NCBI GenBank assembly: GCA_943735955.1
Contig: OX030955.1
Location: 7,795,769-7,859,768 of the forward strand
Source: Piscicola geometra
Lineage: Eukaryota; Annelida; Clitellata; Hirudinida; Piscicolidae
DNA: 64,000 nucleotides
Reading direction: 5' to 3'
A program made the translations under genes and the position numbers. Below are positions 12,350 to 27,000 of the stretch, in pieces (position 1 is the first letter of the stretch; each line of letters starts with the position of its first letter). Under the pieces are notes generated by a model. The model was not told the origin of the DNA. It did not search any database and saw only the letters and a list, made by a program, of their open reading frames with translations.

Positions 12350-13270
12350 GGGCTTTCCTCTGTCTATTATTCAAGTGTTGATAATACTAATTAATAATAA
12401 TAATAGAGAACACACCACCCTTCTTTCCACCACACCCCAGTTTTGATTCTATCAAAATGTTAGTTTTTGAATATTTCATTAGATTTGCCGGCTAAACTAA
12501 TCAATAAATGTCTCGATAAGTGTAACATTTATACATTATTTGCAGCGTTGCGAGTTTCAATTCGATTATAATGGCAAATGCTCTTGCACAACCAAATTTA
12601 AAACCATTAAAAAATTCTTTTTTGTTGTTTTAACATTTCATAAGCCATAATTTCCATTAGTTTAGACAAATTATTTTATTCAGATTAAACTACTTTGATG
12701 TGAAATTATTTTGTATTTTTCAAGTTTTTGATTAAAAAATAATATTTAACACATAATATTTTGATACTGCAAGTTCCATTAATACAATTTCCTATTCCTC
12801 AACAATTCAAAATGATCACTATTGTGTATTTAATCTGCGTTTTTTTATTTCGCCAGTTCCAGCCTGTCTTTCCATTCTTTTCCTTTCCAACCACCTTATA
12901 CGCTCCCTGCTTTCCAAACCACCCGCCATTCTCTCTTTTCCCGTCCTTTGATATATTCCTTCTTTCATGTTTATATCAGGAAACTTCAATTATTGTACGT
13001 TTGATGTTGTGAAACATTTTAATAGATTTTAATTTGTTTATTTGAGCTAATAAGTTTAAAACTTGATTATTTTTTATAAATCATATAAAGTATATGGCTT
13101 CAGTACTTTGGAAAAAAAGTAAACTATTTCCAAAACAAAATTTTTAAAATTAAGAGAACACTTTATAAATGAAATACTAAATAACTTATATTTTCCAATA
13201 ATTTCTCAATAGTAAATGAATGTTTAAATATATTTGTATTCTAGATAATTTAGTTAACCACACAACTGTC
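12350..13270. other. intronic sequence without recognisable feature
   Basis: AT-rich sequence. The frame at 12761-13012 has a hydrophobic Phe/Pro-rich translation, but no family resemblance or splice sites were seen. Confidence 0.5.
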
Positions 13271-13272
13271 TC

Positions 13273-13276
<4 letters not shown>

Positions 13277-13326
<50 letters not shown>
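13277..13326. repeat. (AT)n microsatellite at SINE tail
   Basis: Twenty-five AT units abut the 3' end of the minus-strand SINE that starts at 13327. They probably represent its short-repeat tail, expanded after insertion. Confidence 0.95.
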
Positions 13327-13329
<3 letters not shown>

Positions 13330-13473
13330 GCGTATAACCCGAACGGGCTTCCAGGCCACTTAGGCTGCATATTTTCATTTGCGTCTTTGGGTTACTAGGG
13401 CGTTGGTTGTACTTGAACCTTTCATTATTGGTCAAGCTGAGAGTCGTTGCCGACTCAGCTACCCGTTCACCCA
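13327..13473 (-). mobile_element. tRNA-derived SINE, full-length-looking copy
   Basis: On the minus strand this has a tRNA-like head of about 70 bp: GGGTG at the 5' end can pair with CGCCC at the end of the head. Box A is TAGCTGAGTCGG (+ coordinates 13450-13461), with a perfect 6-bp D-arm-like hairpin GAGTCG/CGACTC. Box B is GGTTCAAGTACAACC (+ 13405-13419). A short unrelated body follows, then a tail of about 40 bp (AGTGGCC ... AAGCCCGTTCGGGTT ... CGCCAC) and an (AT)n run. The tail is the same as the 3' end of the LINE in this intron, so that LINE's enzyme presumably mobilised it. Transcription would be by Pol III from the internal boxes. Confidence 0.88.
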
Positions 13474-14460
13474 AATACAACATTAAAAATAGTTTTCCTG
13501 AGATCGTCAGCTTCAATCCGCTCAAACGCACATAGAAATTGATTTATGCTAACTTTTAAGTTTTAATTATGATAGCTATTAATTTTAAAAAGCTGAAAAA
13601 AAAGAAGCACACTGAATAGTAGCTGCAGGTAAGACAAGAATCAGCATTGATTAGTGATTACGGAATGCTCAAGTGCTATGAACCGAAACAAGTGAAACAA
13701 CCTGGTTTGAGTATTTTCATGAATTGATAATAATAATAATAACCATAAAAAAGTTCGTTAAAATGCTTTTTATGAGACCATGTAAAGACACCGGGTAAGG
13801 AGAAACTTTCAAAGACAAGTAACCAGATCAAACTAACGCCAAAAGATTTAAAGAAAAACAACTAGTATTTGTTTAAACTCACAAAATCTATGAAATAAAA
13901 CAACAAATCACGATAAATACATTTTTATAACGAAAATACAGAAAATGCAAATCGTTCGGGTAGTCTTGCTAGGGACACAATGGAGTGTTTGAATGGGCTG
14001 CAGGATGAAAGGAGCCTCACAATGGCGTCTCTTGCGCATCAGCTACGACAATTATTGCCAATTAGAGAATCGCATGCAACAAGGTGTCTCAGTGGTTGTT
14101 GTGGTGTAGTTGTTGTTGTAGTTGTGGCTGCTGTGGTTGCTATGATGGTGTAGGAAAGTTGAAAGTGTTGCAATTTTGGTGGTAATCAATTTAATGCTCG
14201 TCTTTTTAGAGTTTTGGTTGGTAGAGTTTTAGTGAAGAGGTGAGTACTTTTGGAATTGTGAAAAAAACTTAAAGGAGGAGATGAACACGTTCTATAGTCG
14301 GGTGGAAGGATGAATTGACTTGAGGGATGAGAATAGTGAAAAAAAATTGCTGAGCCAAAAGGATGCATGAATTGATCAAGAGGATGAATGGATAAAGGTT
14401 AAGACGTTGAAAATGCTTGTGTGGATTTGTCTGCTCTATGCATGCTTGTGGAAAAAAGAT

Positions 14461-14493
14461 CTGTGTGTGTGTGTGTGTTTACGTGTGTGTGTT

Positions 14494-14524
<31 letters not shown>

Positions 14525-14592
14525 TTGTGTGTGTGTGTTTGTGTGTGTGTGTGTTTGTGGAAATGAGTGTTTGTGTGTGTATGAGTGTGTGG
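14461..14592. repeat. (TG)n with GTTTGTGTG interruptions
   Basis: Imperfect TG array on the sense strand in which a TTTG interruption recurs about every 14-20 bp. UG-rich RNA of this type is the known binding preference of CELF proteins. Confidence 0.93.
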
Positions 14593-14850
14593 AAAGAATA
14601 ATTTGTTGACTTTGTAGTTTTACATTAGAGTTATTTTGAGTGCGTTGATGGCAACACTCCATCATCACCCTGAACACACTGCCCATTTAACTTTTTGCAA
14701 TGTTGCTCTATTTTCGCTTAAAGCAACAACTTTGTCTTTTTTACGAACATTTTTTAAGTCGGAAGCTCGCGGTTAATTAAATCTTTCTGTTTGTAAACAT
14801 ATGTTTTATGTGCATGCGTTGTGTCTCTCGTGACAGGCTATGTAGGTGTT

Positions 14851-14945
14851 AATGTTTGTGTGTGTGTGTGTCTGTGCGTGCGTGTGTGTGGGTGTGGGCG
14901 TGTGTGTGTGTTTGTGTATGTGTGTATGTGTGTGTGTTTGCTTTC
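14851..14945. repeat. imperfect (TG)n
   Basis: TG dinucleotides with CG, GGG and TATG interruptions, on the sense strand. Confidence 0.9.
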
Positions 14946-15839
14946 GTGTGCTTGCTTACATACTTGTGCACGTGATGTTCTCATATACTCATGAATGTTT
15001 TAGTGGGAAGGGAAGAAAGTTAAAAGAGAAATAATGGCCTGCAAGATTTGCATTGAAAAGGGTTAGTGAGTCGCCGGATGGATCTTAAAATGAAAACAGA
15101 AAAAACATTGAAAAATTGAATTTAAAAAATATTCAGTTGAGAAAAATACTAAAAATAATTATGTTAAGAATAGGTTTGATAAAACTCTGAAATTGAAAAA
15201 ATATTATAAAATATAAGAGCTCATTTTCAAACCTATTACTGAAATGTTAAAATTTTAATGGAAAAACCTTTATTGCAATGTAATTTTTGGACCCATGGCG
15301 AAGTGTGTCAGATTACTCAGTGCACGGATTTAGGCAACACAGGGCACAACACCCTTCCACCACACCTCCCTCCTGACCTCTATTCTGACCTTCATCCACA
15401 CTTTTTTTTTACCTTTCCCTTAATTATACTTTTTGTTAATTTTAATTTAAAATGTTTTTAGAAAATGTGTTTGCGAAAAGTGTGTTACTTTTTACTTCTT
15501 GATATCGTTGTAGACCTAATTTAATTTGACATGTTTTTGAAGGACTTGCGTCAATTTTGAAAGTTATTTTTGAAGAAAGTTAATTACTTGTATATTTTTT
15601 ATGTGTACAAAATCAGCCATTTTTTATTTTTTGAATGGGTGCTGATTAATTGTCTGGCAGTCTTTTGTGAGTGTTATTTCTAGAAAAACATCCAAGATCT
15701 TTCGGATTTTCGTTGTTCTGAGTCGTTTTTATTGTCAACTGTTTATTTTTTTTCTTTTACTTTCTGATATTGTCATTTGCAATGGAATTGTTTTTCCATA
15801 TATTTTGTTTTGGCTTTTACCGATGTATTTCCACTCATG
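14946..15839. other. intronic AT-rich stretch without gene
   Basis: T-rich on the + strand. Short frames (for example 15258-15461) show no domain. Confidence 0.5.
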
Positions 15840-15859
15840 AGTTTATTATTATAAGTTTA

Positions 15860-16783
15860 TTTAACTTAACTCCAGCAAAACTTAAGTTATCTGGCTCTCA
15901 TCCCATCGAAACTCTGTTCAAACTCCCAAAGATCCAGTCCGCATTTGTCAGAATGAGATAATGCCTTCTGAAAGTGTCAGAAACCTAGGAGTTTATCTCG
16001 ACAAAGACCTCACCATGACGACACACACCAACAAGATGACTCAAACCCGCATTGCTTCTTTACGCCAAATACGATCCATAAGATGGTTATTGACCAAGGA
16101 CTCACTGAGAACATTGGCTCCTGGTTTGGTTCTCAGTCGAATTGACTTTGGAAATATCATTCTTACTGGGTTGCCAATGACGCAGCTGCAGAAAATTCAG
16201 TCTATAATCAACACCATAGCTAGGCTCCTAACAGGTGCTAGAAAGTATGATCAAATCAGCCCTGTTCTCAAGGAGCTCCACTGGCTTCGTGTTGAAAACA
16301 GAATTGAATACAAAAACATTTTGTTAATGCACAAGTGTCTGTCTAATGAGTGCCCAGATTATTTGTCGAGTAGCATTGTCATGAGAGCAAGTCTTCCCCA
16401 GAGGGAAAGACTCAGGTCTGCTAGGTCAAGAGATGTAGTTGCACAGAGCTACAAACTCAAGTATGCAGGTGCAAGAAGCTTTTTGTTGCAGCGCCGAGTC
16501 TTTGGAATAGTCTTCCCAATAGACTCAAATCCCCGAGCTTGACCGTGACATTCAGCCGTTCCCTGAAAACGTACTTGTTTGGCATATCACAATAACCCAC
16601 AAATTTACAGCTCATTTCTTCCATTCATCAATTTCTTGCTTTCTAATTTTATCTTCATTTTATTTATTTATTTATTTATCAATGGTGAATAATAATTTTA
16701 AAATAATAATAATGATTAATATCATTATTTACTTTCCCATAACTAAGGGGTCTTGAAGCCCGTCCGGATTTACGCCGCTATAA
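15860..16783 (+). mobile_element. 5'-truncated CR1/L2-like non-LTR retrotransposon (LINE)
   Basis: Only the C-terminal end of the reverse transcriptase and the 3' UTR remain. The frame from 15961 reads SVRNLGVYLDKDL, then SRIDFGN, QKIQSIINTIARLL, LKELHWLRVENRIEYK and CPDYL, the typical thumb and C-terminal signature of CR1/L2/Jockey-group LINEs. The same frame can be followed upstream to about 15862 with an in-frame stop at about 15880. The 3' UTR runs from 16593 to 16783 and ends in the tail AAGCCCGTCCGG...ACGCC shared with the SINEs. The left limit is approximate; no endonuclease or catalytic YADD region is present, so this is a dead truncated insertion. Confidence 0.88.
15862..16595 (+). 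pseudogene. LINE reverse transcriptase C-terminal fragment, frameshifted
   Basis: The coding remnant has two visible lesions besides the truncation. One is a TAA at about 15880, where related LINEs normally carry an acidic residue after SSKT. The other is a frameshift at a T run (16480-16484). After the frameshift the conserved C-terminus (APSLWNSLP, then RSLKTYLFGI) continues in another frame to the stop at 16593-16595. The uninterrupted frame given by the main segment (15961-16542) therefore ends in an artificial tail. Confidence 0.85.
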
Positions 16784-19700
16784 TCTTACTCGTCGTATTA
16801 TTTAAATCTAAGTTTTTTAAGCGTTTTAAAAACTTTTTAATTAGCTTTTTTTGCAATGTGCCTAAATTATTTGTTTTACGGTTTGACAGTTTTTTTCCTC
16901 AAATTGGCTGCTTAAAACATAAAATTTACAGATAAACTAGATAAATAATATTGGAAAAGCTTTTGGCTTTTCAAATTTATATTATCATTAAAAAACGGAA
17001 AATTTGAAACATTTTGAGAAGAAATCCCGTAAAATTATGAAAAAGGATAATTTCATTTGTGATTTATGTGGAAAAACAAAGGAAACAACTATTGTTTGCA
17101 TCTCAAATATTTAAGACCTAAATAATATTTAATTTCGCCAAGAACTCATAACTTAAAAATTTAAAAACCACACTTTGAACACAAAAGCAAATTATGCGCG
17201 AATGAAGATTTGTTTCCTGCATCAGCTCACCACTCTCATTCCTCCCTCAAAGCCCAACTCTGTCATTAGTCACTTCCATCACAAAACTTGTCTACCTATG
17301 TTTTTGCATCTTTCACCATTTTTTTGCCTTTTGTTCTTTTTTTCGTTTCAAGTTTTTAAAAGTGACTTTTTATAATTTTTCTTTAAAACACATGAAAATT
17401 CGGAGAATATCACTTAATTTTATGCCTATAAATTAAAACATAAGTTTATTCTGCTAAAGATGTCTTTACCTGTGCATAAAAACAAAGACTCTTCTTTATT
17501 ATTGAGCTACACTCAGAGATATAAACTGCACTAAACATTTCCTAAAGAGTTTTTTGCGCCTCTGTGAAGATTGTGCCACCAGACTTATGAATCCTTATCA
17601 GCGGCATGTGACCCACTAATCCAAGCGGAATGCACACACTTCTGTGCATTAGTATGTTTCACTTACAGCTTTGTTCTACTCAAACATCCACTCCATTCCT
17701 TTCCAATTTGTCATCGAAAAACAATCTCTTACCCACGCACACACGTTTATAAACGCACCTACCTGACTCACACGCAGACATTCAAGACACAAGTAGATAA
17801 GTGTATTCGCTGCATTCATCATACATACTTCTTGCCTCATCCATCTGGGCACGTCTCCACGATGCTTCCTTCTTCTCGAGCATATTGAATTCCTGAGCCA
17901 AACACAACAAACTGATGTGTCCTTCCAGCCTGCCACATGCACAGCGTTGCCGCATTCATTGCGTTTTGGTTCTTAAAAAACATTTTTATAAAGATTTTAA
18001 ATATTAGTTTGTGTTGAATATTGAATAATTAAATAGGCAAAAATAAAAAAAACAGGTTTTTAGTTTTTATTCTAGCTTTATGATACTTAAACAATATTTT
18101 TGAGTAATTTTCTGTATTAACAAATGTCTTTATATCTATCCTATTATTTGTGGGCTTCACCCATGTCCTAGAAATTTATTTCAAATACTTTTTTTTATTC
18201 AATAATTCATAGGATTTATTTAGCTTCTCCAGCACAGTCACAAGTTTTTGAGGTCTCATACGGGCCCTACGATGCATAAGAATGTCACTCTGCCACACCA
18301 GTATGAAAATTTCCCAGAAAACCTTATTTCAATGCTTCAAAGAAAAATTAAAATTAGTTTTTCAAGCGTTAACCTTGGAGTTTGGGTGTATATAGGCAAA
18401 TATTTCTTAAACGGAACTGGCCATCAAGCGTCATGGCAACGACAACGACGACAAATAAGCAGGCTTGTCTGACGAACAAAGTATTTTATGAAATTTTTGA
18501 AAAGGCCTGTCACTTACGCTCTATAATTTGTTTTTGTCATGTCTTGAACTGACACGAGAGAACGTCGTAGGGTAATTTAATGACAGCAGGAAAAATAGGT
18601 TTTGAGCTTTGAAAATTATTGTTTAAATTTTTTTAGAATATTTATTCTTAATTAAACAAAATAAATGTCAAAAATTAAATGTCAAAACTTTGAGTGAAGA
18701 CCACAATTAGGACTTAAATGCAAGAACAAATGGGAAGGGGCATGGTGCTGTGGTGGTTGTGACAGCATTGCGAAACTTGGCTTGGGCACTTTGCAAATTA
18801 AAAATATTCTAAACGGTTTATAATGAATTCACTGGTTTAAAATGATATTTGAAGGCTGTCTGATGTTTTTTTGGTTTATTTATTTATTCATAAAATTTAC
18901 TTTTTATTTTACAACGTTTATTAAACAGACATTTTAAGTTTTTAGAATTATGAGAAGCTTTATGAGAAATTTTTATTTTCTCAAACTTTATAAAAATTGT
19001 ACACATCATATAAATGTTGTAACTTTGCAAGCTTAAATGAAACAAATAGAGAATTCACAAGGCATGTGATTTTGAGAAAAGATGTTGCTCAAAAAGAATA
19101 GAATGAAGCTCTCTATAGAAGCAGCTTGGAGAGGTATTTTTTCAAACGGAGAAAGGAAATGGGTTCTAAGCATGGAGTGAGTTCAAAGCTTCGTAGCGTG
19201 CTTCGGATATGCTAATATAAAGTGGCTACATAAAAATGGCAAATAAAAGTTTGTAAAAAATAAGTTTTATTAAATTTATATAAAGACAAGTTTAGATTTT
19301 AAGTTTAAATCAATCACTAAGTTAAGCCTTTTTAAAGATTTTTTTTCTATTTGAATAAAAAAATTTCAGTCTGCTCAAACATTTCTTAAAAGCATTTCAA
19401 GATGGGTTTCAGCGAAAAATTTGGTAAATGAAAAACAAAACGCTTAGACGTAATTTTAATTTTCAAAAACTCTTGAATACTGAATGTTTTTGACATAACC
19501 TACAAGGTTTCTGGTTTTGCTTGCAGGCGACATCTTAAATTACACCGAGAACCCCGCAAAACATTCTTTAATCTTTCTTTTTGCAACAAAATGTGACTTA
19601 AATTCTAAGTTTTAAAATCTTGAAACAAAGTATATCTCGAAACCGGTGTTTTAATGTATGTACAAACTCCAGGTCTCCTGTTTGCCATTCATTTACGCCT

Positions 19701-22700
19701 TCTTCGTGGAGTCGCGCTTGCATTTAAGCAGGCTAATTCAACTCGTTCTCCAATTATGTATACAGTATATCCCAAAGGTGTGTTTGTTTTATACATAAAA
19801 CGTGTTTAAAATTGAAAAGAAAAACAAAAGAGTCGATACATTTAATGGAATATTTTGGGCAATAAAACAAAGATTCGCAAAGCGCCATGGATTTTTGAAA
19901 ATATTCTGAACTGAAAATAAATTATATATATGTATATAATATATTTTGAAATATATATTTAAATTAATCTTTAAAAAAGTGTAATGTCAACCATTTTGTA
20001 AATTCTGAAAATAGGAAGCTGCGTCTGAAACTCGTATATGCGGCATTCTCCGAGACAATGGCGCATGTTATAGAATCAATAAGAAAAAAATGCTTTTTTA
20101 AAGCATGCAAGCCGTCTAAAACTTATTTTGGTGTCACAAAAATGCACCGATCTATTCACTCATGCATCAATTCATCAAGGCATTCACTAATCTAACTCTC
20201 CATATGTTTACGTATGCATCGATGCATGCAGCCATATATCATTGAACTAAATACTTTATGCTTTTAATTAAATATTTCAAAAGACATTTTGGCAGAAGAT
20301 GGTAATAAGCAAATGATTTAAGGGCAGCCAAATCACTTTTAGTCGTATAAATATCACTGCGTCTTTCTCTCTTCTCTTCCTATCCCATGCCATCTCTACC
20401 AATACTTTCAGTCTTGCTTCTTCCATATTGCTGTTTGAATCTCTCACTTGAAGCTCTCCCCTTGTCGGTAATGCAACACCACCTTGTAACACGAGTCTTG
20501 TTCTTGTAGTTGCAGACTTGCTTGAGTATAATGTCGGAAATGCTTGGATCTAGGAAAATTTTCCACGCAAGGAAATCTCTAGTCGCATGTCAAGACTGCT
20601 GGTGTCTAAGTGTTAGAGTGTGTATGGTGATTGTCATTAGACATGCAAGCATTTGAGAAGGTATGTGGTTCAGTGCAGAAGTGTTAAACAGCTTCACATG
20701 TAGAACAGAAGTGCATGTGGTACAAAAAGCACATTTGTGTGTGTACAGCAACACATGTGTGTATAAAAAACACATGTGCGTGTACAGCGGGAGTGTGTGA
20801 GTTGGAAGGAACATTGTTTCAAAGCCTGGGAGACTGGAGCACCAGACATGTCTCCACTCCTGTTATTCCTGGCCGTGTTCTTCCAGCTTGTTGTATTTGT
20901 TTGTATTTTTCTACTCCACTTGTTGTTTTTCAGGGGTTTTTTGCTTTTGTTTTTTCATGTTTTAATGGTGGAGTTTTTGTTGTGTTTGTAGATAAGTGCG
21001 TTTGTTGTTTTTCAGTTTTGTTTTTTACAGCTGACTTTTTTGTTTTTCTGGCCGTATAAATATGTTTTTGTAGTTATACATTTCTTGTGCTTGTATCATA
21101 TAATTTTAAATTTGTGTTTAATTATATGTTTTTGTGTTTTTTTTCATTATGTTTTTTATTTTAATTATTTTATATTTGCTTATAATTCTATTGTCGTTCT
21201 ATTGGAGTTCCAATTGAAAAGATTTTATCGACCTTTGCAACCTCTTCTTAACACTTTCTTTCGTTACATATTTTTTGAATTACTTTCTTTGTTCAATTTT
21301 GATTTTTTCATTGTATAAAAATAAAAAAGTACATTTTAAAACCAATATTTACATTAAACAAATGAAATCTGTATTGATAGTTTATTTTAATAAAAAAAAT
21401 TTCATTAAAACTGCGATTAAAGTTTTTTACTTTTGGAACTTTTATGAATTTTTCTGATTTCTCAACTTCATTGTTTAATTTTTCTCTTTTTTCAATCACT
21501 TTTCTTCCTTCTTGCCTCTCTCCCTCACTCCCTCCCCCATCCATCTACGTCCACTTTACATATTTTAAGTATTATTAAATTCTATCTTCAGCGGATTTCA
21601 AAAGAAATATTTCAAGATTATTCCACCTTTGTCGCTGTGCATGTGAGACGAGCGTGCGAGCAGCGAGATGCATTTTGCTTTTGCCTTTCTGTGTCCTTCT
21701 TCCTTCTATTCGTTTTTTTTGAAGTTTTTTTATTTATTTTTTCATTCGAACTTTGTATACATTTTTTATTAACATTTTCAAATTATATTTTTAACTTGAG
21801 CGGATCTTTTAAACATAAATTTATTTACATTTGACAAAGTAAGCACCACAAAGTTTGAACTGGCGCTATTAGAGGCTCCTCTGAAGGGACGCCTCGTCTT
21901 CTTCTTCCTTCTTCGTCGTCCTGAAGGCGCTTGAAAAACGACCACAGTAGGCGTCTGAGAAAAAACAGTTTACTTTATGCATTGTCGTTTTGCAGTTTTT
22001 TTTCGAAAAAATTTCTTCAAAAAGATTGCATGTTTTTCAAGTTTGCAAAAAAATAAGGAAAATGATGTTTGAAAAGTTTTAATTTGGAATTTTTAAAATG
22101 GAATAAAAAGTTTAGAAGTACCGAATGCTCTTGAAAGGATGATTAAAGGAGAACAAAAATACATTTCAAGAGACGCTCGTGAGAGGACAAAAATAAAAGC
22201 TCAATAATTTTTCCTCTTCAAAAATCTCAGCATTTATAAAAATGGTATTAAGTTTAAAATATATTTAAACACGTAGAAATAATAAATTCAAGACTTTTTC
22301 ATTCAGAAAAATGATTTTGATTTTAATCAAAACTAATGGGTTCTCAGAGCTTTGTGAAACACTAAAAATACATTTCAAAATGATTAAATTTGATAAAACA
22401 AACTAAAAATTAGAAAAATAAAATCGTAGTGTTTATAATCTATTTGAGAGTTAGTGAATCAAGCTTCAAGAGAATTTTATAACCACATACTTAAAGCATT
22501 TAAAAGATAAGTAAAAAAATATTTTCGATATCAACTAAATTTAAATCCGTTACAAACTGCGGGTGAAACATCTTCTTGAGGAAACTTTCGACTCTGTGGC
22601 AGGCGTGGTGCTCCAGTGCATGCCAAGACTCAAGGCATTCCTGAAGGCGATGACATATGCGAGTGGTCAGTCGTTCGCGTGCAAATCGTCGTGCCTGCTT

Positions 22701-22960
22701 TGGTATTTAAGCAGAGCCTTGCATTCTTGTATTTTAATGTATTTATAAAATTAATGTTTTATATTTAAAAAAAACCTGAAATCTAATCAAATGTTGACTC
22801 AGATTAATGAGTGATAAAGTGAATCAAATAAAAGTGTCAAAAATCTAAAAAAACGGTCGTTTTAGCCTTAATAAATTACGCTGTAAAGCACTGTAGAACA
22901 CAAAAATAGGATTTCCTTTTGTGGAAAACTCATTAAAATTGTTTCCTATATTATATTTGA
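16784..22960. other. intronic sequence, no gene recognised
   Basis: Six kilobases of AT-rich sequence. Frames of 60-114 codons (17571-17888 +, 20277-20492 -, 20715-21059 +) lack recognisable domains, and several are Phe/Leu-rich translations of T-rich DNA. The 20.7-21.2 kb part has many UGUUU and UUUUGU runs on the sense strand. Confidence 0.5.
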
Positions 22961-22964
22961 ACCA

Positions 22965-23604
<640 letters not shown>

Positions 23605-23729
23605 AAAAAGGAAAATGTTTGTCTGGCACTCCTAATACGCACATTACTCATTTAGATCAATTAAGACCACTGCATCCACCTTCGTAAATTAAATAAACTG
23701 TTTTTTCAATTTAAAAGCCACCAAAAAAC

Positions 23730-24017
<288 letters not shown>

Positions 24018-27000
24018 TTGGTCTCCACCTTCATTATAATCACCACTTTAAAATTCTTTCTGGTCATCCTTTCATCTTTATTATTAAGAAATAGACTTTA
24101 TATTATTTTTATTGTTTTTATTTTTGCAGCATCCCGATGCATCTTCATATCTTCCCTTAATTACTGCTCGACCGTCTGCTGCACACAGGGCGCTGAACGC
24201 CTGTGCCTTCGAATCTATTTATTTTTTACTTTTAAATTCTTTAATTATCAAATTAATTTTAATTTTCAGTTAGCGTTTTTGTTTACTTTTTCTCATTTAA
24301 CGCATTAACTTTTTTATTTCAACTATTTCATTTTAAACGTAATTTCTCAATTCAATTCATCCATACCCATTTGACTATCACAAACACCCTAATTGTTCAA
24401 ATATAATCTAGTCCATTGTGTCTTCATCTTCTCATTTTCTTCGACGGCACCTCAACAATTCTCGGGCGATTGCAATCACTCTTCGCGTCATTATTCTTCG
24501 GCAAACAGCGAGAAGTCTTAGTATGCCTCCGCACGGAAGTCTTCCAATTTCAGAAAGGCTTTTATGCTGATTTCATTATTAACACCACCATCATCAGCAC
24601 CAGCTTCAAATCCATTTTCATCATCATCATCATCATCGCCATCATCATTCGTATCAGCTGTGTCAAAATGTAGATAATCATTGTTTTCACATTCATGAAG
24701 AGTTTCATGAACAGAGATGAATAAGATTACTTTGAAAGCATAAATTGTCTTATTTTTTTAAATTATCGAATTAAAAAGAATGATGAAAAGCTAGGAGAAG
24801 CTGAGTAGTTTTATGTAGGCACCGAAGTGGCTTGACGAGGTAAACAAGAACTAAAGGTTTTATTGTTGTGAGCGATGAAAACGGTGACGATCAATTTTAT
24901 TTTCATAAGTCTTTCAGTTAGAATTAAACTTCAAGGCATCATCTACGACTACATTTTCTTAAATGATTTTATTCTTTATTGATTCATCCAGGACGTGCAT
25001 TACTTGATTAGGGAGCCACAGCATCACACCAGCAAAAGATCTTGCTGCAGTTGTAACGAAAAAATTTTCATGATTAAATTAATTAAATAAAGGAAAACAC
25101 CCTTTTTGAAGTGCTAAAACGGACTAAGTGATGAATGGACTATTTAGCTTGATTCATCTTTTTTTTAAAGATTGTGTGAAAATTCTTTCAAGAACTAAAT
25201 TTTAATTGTACAATTATTAAATAATTATGTTAAATAAATTTCTATCTTTCAAGCCAAAATTAAAAGTAGTAAAAGACAAGCAGACACACAAGGGAAAAAC
25301 TAAAACATTCGAGGCTTAAGTAATATGCGCCCAGAAACAATTGCTGAGTTTTAAGATCGCCATGTGGACACTTTTCCCGTTCACACGCCTGCGTCTTTGC
25401 GCCTCCGATGCATCTGTCTCTTTCTCTGCATCCATTAAGCACCGCATTTTCAATAAACTTCTTTTTAAAAGTATTTTTAACAATTTCTTTTTTTTTCACC
25501 GACTAGCATTTCACTCACCATCTTCTCCCCGGTAGCATTTCATCTCCATCTTCTCACCCACCAGCATTTCTCTTCCAAACTACCAAAAACTTTGAAACTT
25601 CACCACACAGTCCCATGTACAAGAATTTGAAATTTTGATTATTTATCTATTATTTCTACTTTTTATTTTACCCTAAAAGTACGACTTTTTTGCTTTTTGC
25701 AATATAGTTGTTGTTGCAGATGAGTTTTGATCTTTTATATATTTTTTTCATTATTTCAAAATATTTTTAATGCAATTTGTATTCTTTTTTCATCAACGTC
25801 TGACTAAGTGTTTGCAACCTTTTAAACTAATAGCAGCATCAGAGACTGCGCTTCATTCCAATTCATTTGTTCCATATGCTTCCCACAACAACCAAACCAC
25901 ACACAGTTTTTCGGGTATTTCTTTTAAGTGCCGTAAATGAAGGCTTTCATGCAGAAATAATATCTCAAAGCATCTTTAATTTATGCAACAAAGCATGCCT
26001 CGAAAGCTTGAATATGAATGCATTGGTTCCTCGCATAATGCTCTATGTGAGTGGCCTTCTAGTTTATGCGAATTTATAACGTGTATGCTTGTTTATGTGT
26101 GTTTTTGAAATGTGTATTTTAAATTAATCTTTCTTAAAGTTCATGCTTTTTGTGTCTTTTTTTTCCGTCTTTTTCATGTCTGTTTGGTAATGTTTTGTAG
26201 ACGAGGACAAAATGTGCTGCAAGTATGAAGTGGGGAATACTTAGAAATTGTATGTCTTTCTAGGCATGTGTTTGTGTGTGTGTGTGTGTGTGTGTATTTG
26301 TGTGTTTGGATGTCTGCGTGTAGGTACTGGATAGTGTGTTCAAAGGCTTATTAGTTTAGTTATGCGTACCTTGGCAGTTGTTTTTGTTTCTTTCTAGAAT
26401 AACTTCTGGCTATTCACTGAGATACGAGGCTACTCAGCCTGTAGTTTCAATTCGACGGACAGTCTTTGAAACGTTTTAAAGCGGTGAACAGAGTTTTTCC
26501 ATCTTATAGTGTTTTTGAGGTCATAATTTTCATGTTTCTTTGAATATATTTCTCAAAGATTGTTTTTCTAAATGCTTACACACCAGGTTTCAGTGTTCAA
26601 ATCCTCAATAATTTAGCCATTCGTCTTCATAACAAGTGGCAAAGGCTTGACAAAACATCAATTAAGGAGCATTCCTTGCGTCAGGCTAATTCTGCTGAAC
26701 ATATGACTAGGCAAGATTAATGGCGTGTCAAGGAGTCGAGTCGAGTCGTAACCCGCAGTGGTGACTCTGTGGAGTTTAGTCGAATGTTTGTTTTTTGTTG
26801 TGACTGTGGCTTTTAAATTGTGGAGTGAAATGATTTGATGTGTGTATTTGAAGGTAATATCGGTAAATTGAAAGTTGTTAATTGACTCTTTGTAAAAGAT
26901 AAAAGACTCAGTTGATGTTTGAAGGTATCAGTGAATGTGAATTACAAATATGTATAGTTTAAATTTAAAAAATTATGATTTACTTTTTTTTATTCAAAAA

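Noticed and set aside
13327..13473. A functional tRNA gene on the minus strand
   Set aside because: Box A and B are present, but there is no good anticodon stem, and the sequence continues into a LINE-type tail, so it is a SINE.
16753..16935. 60-residue frame after the LINE
   Set aside because: Overlaps the LINE 3' tail and AT-rich DNA; no coding character.
20277..20492. Minus-strand 71-residue frame with a charged segment (MAWDRKRREKD)
   Set aside because: No family recognised and no supporting splice or promoter signals.
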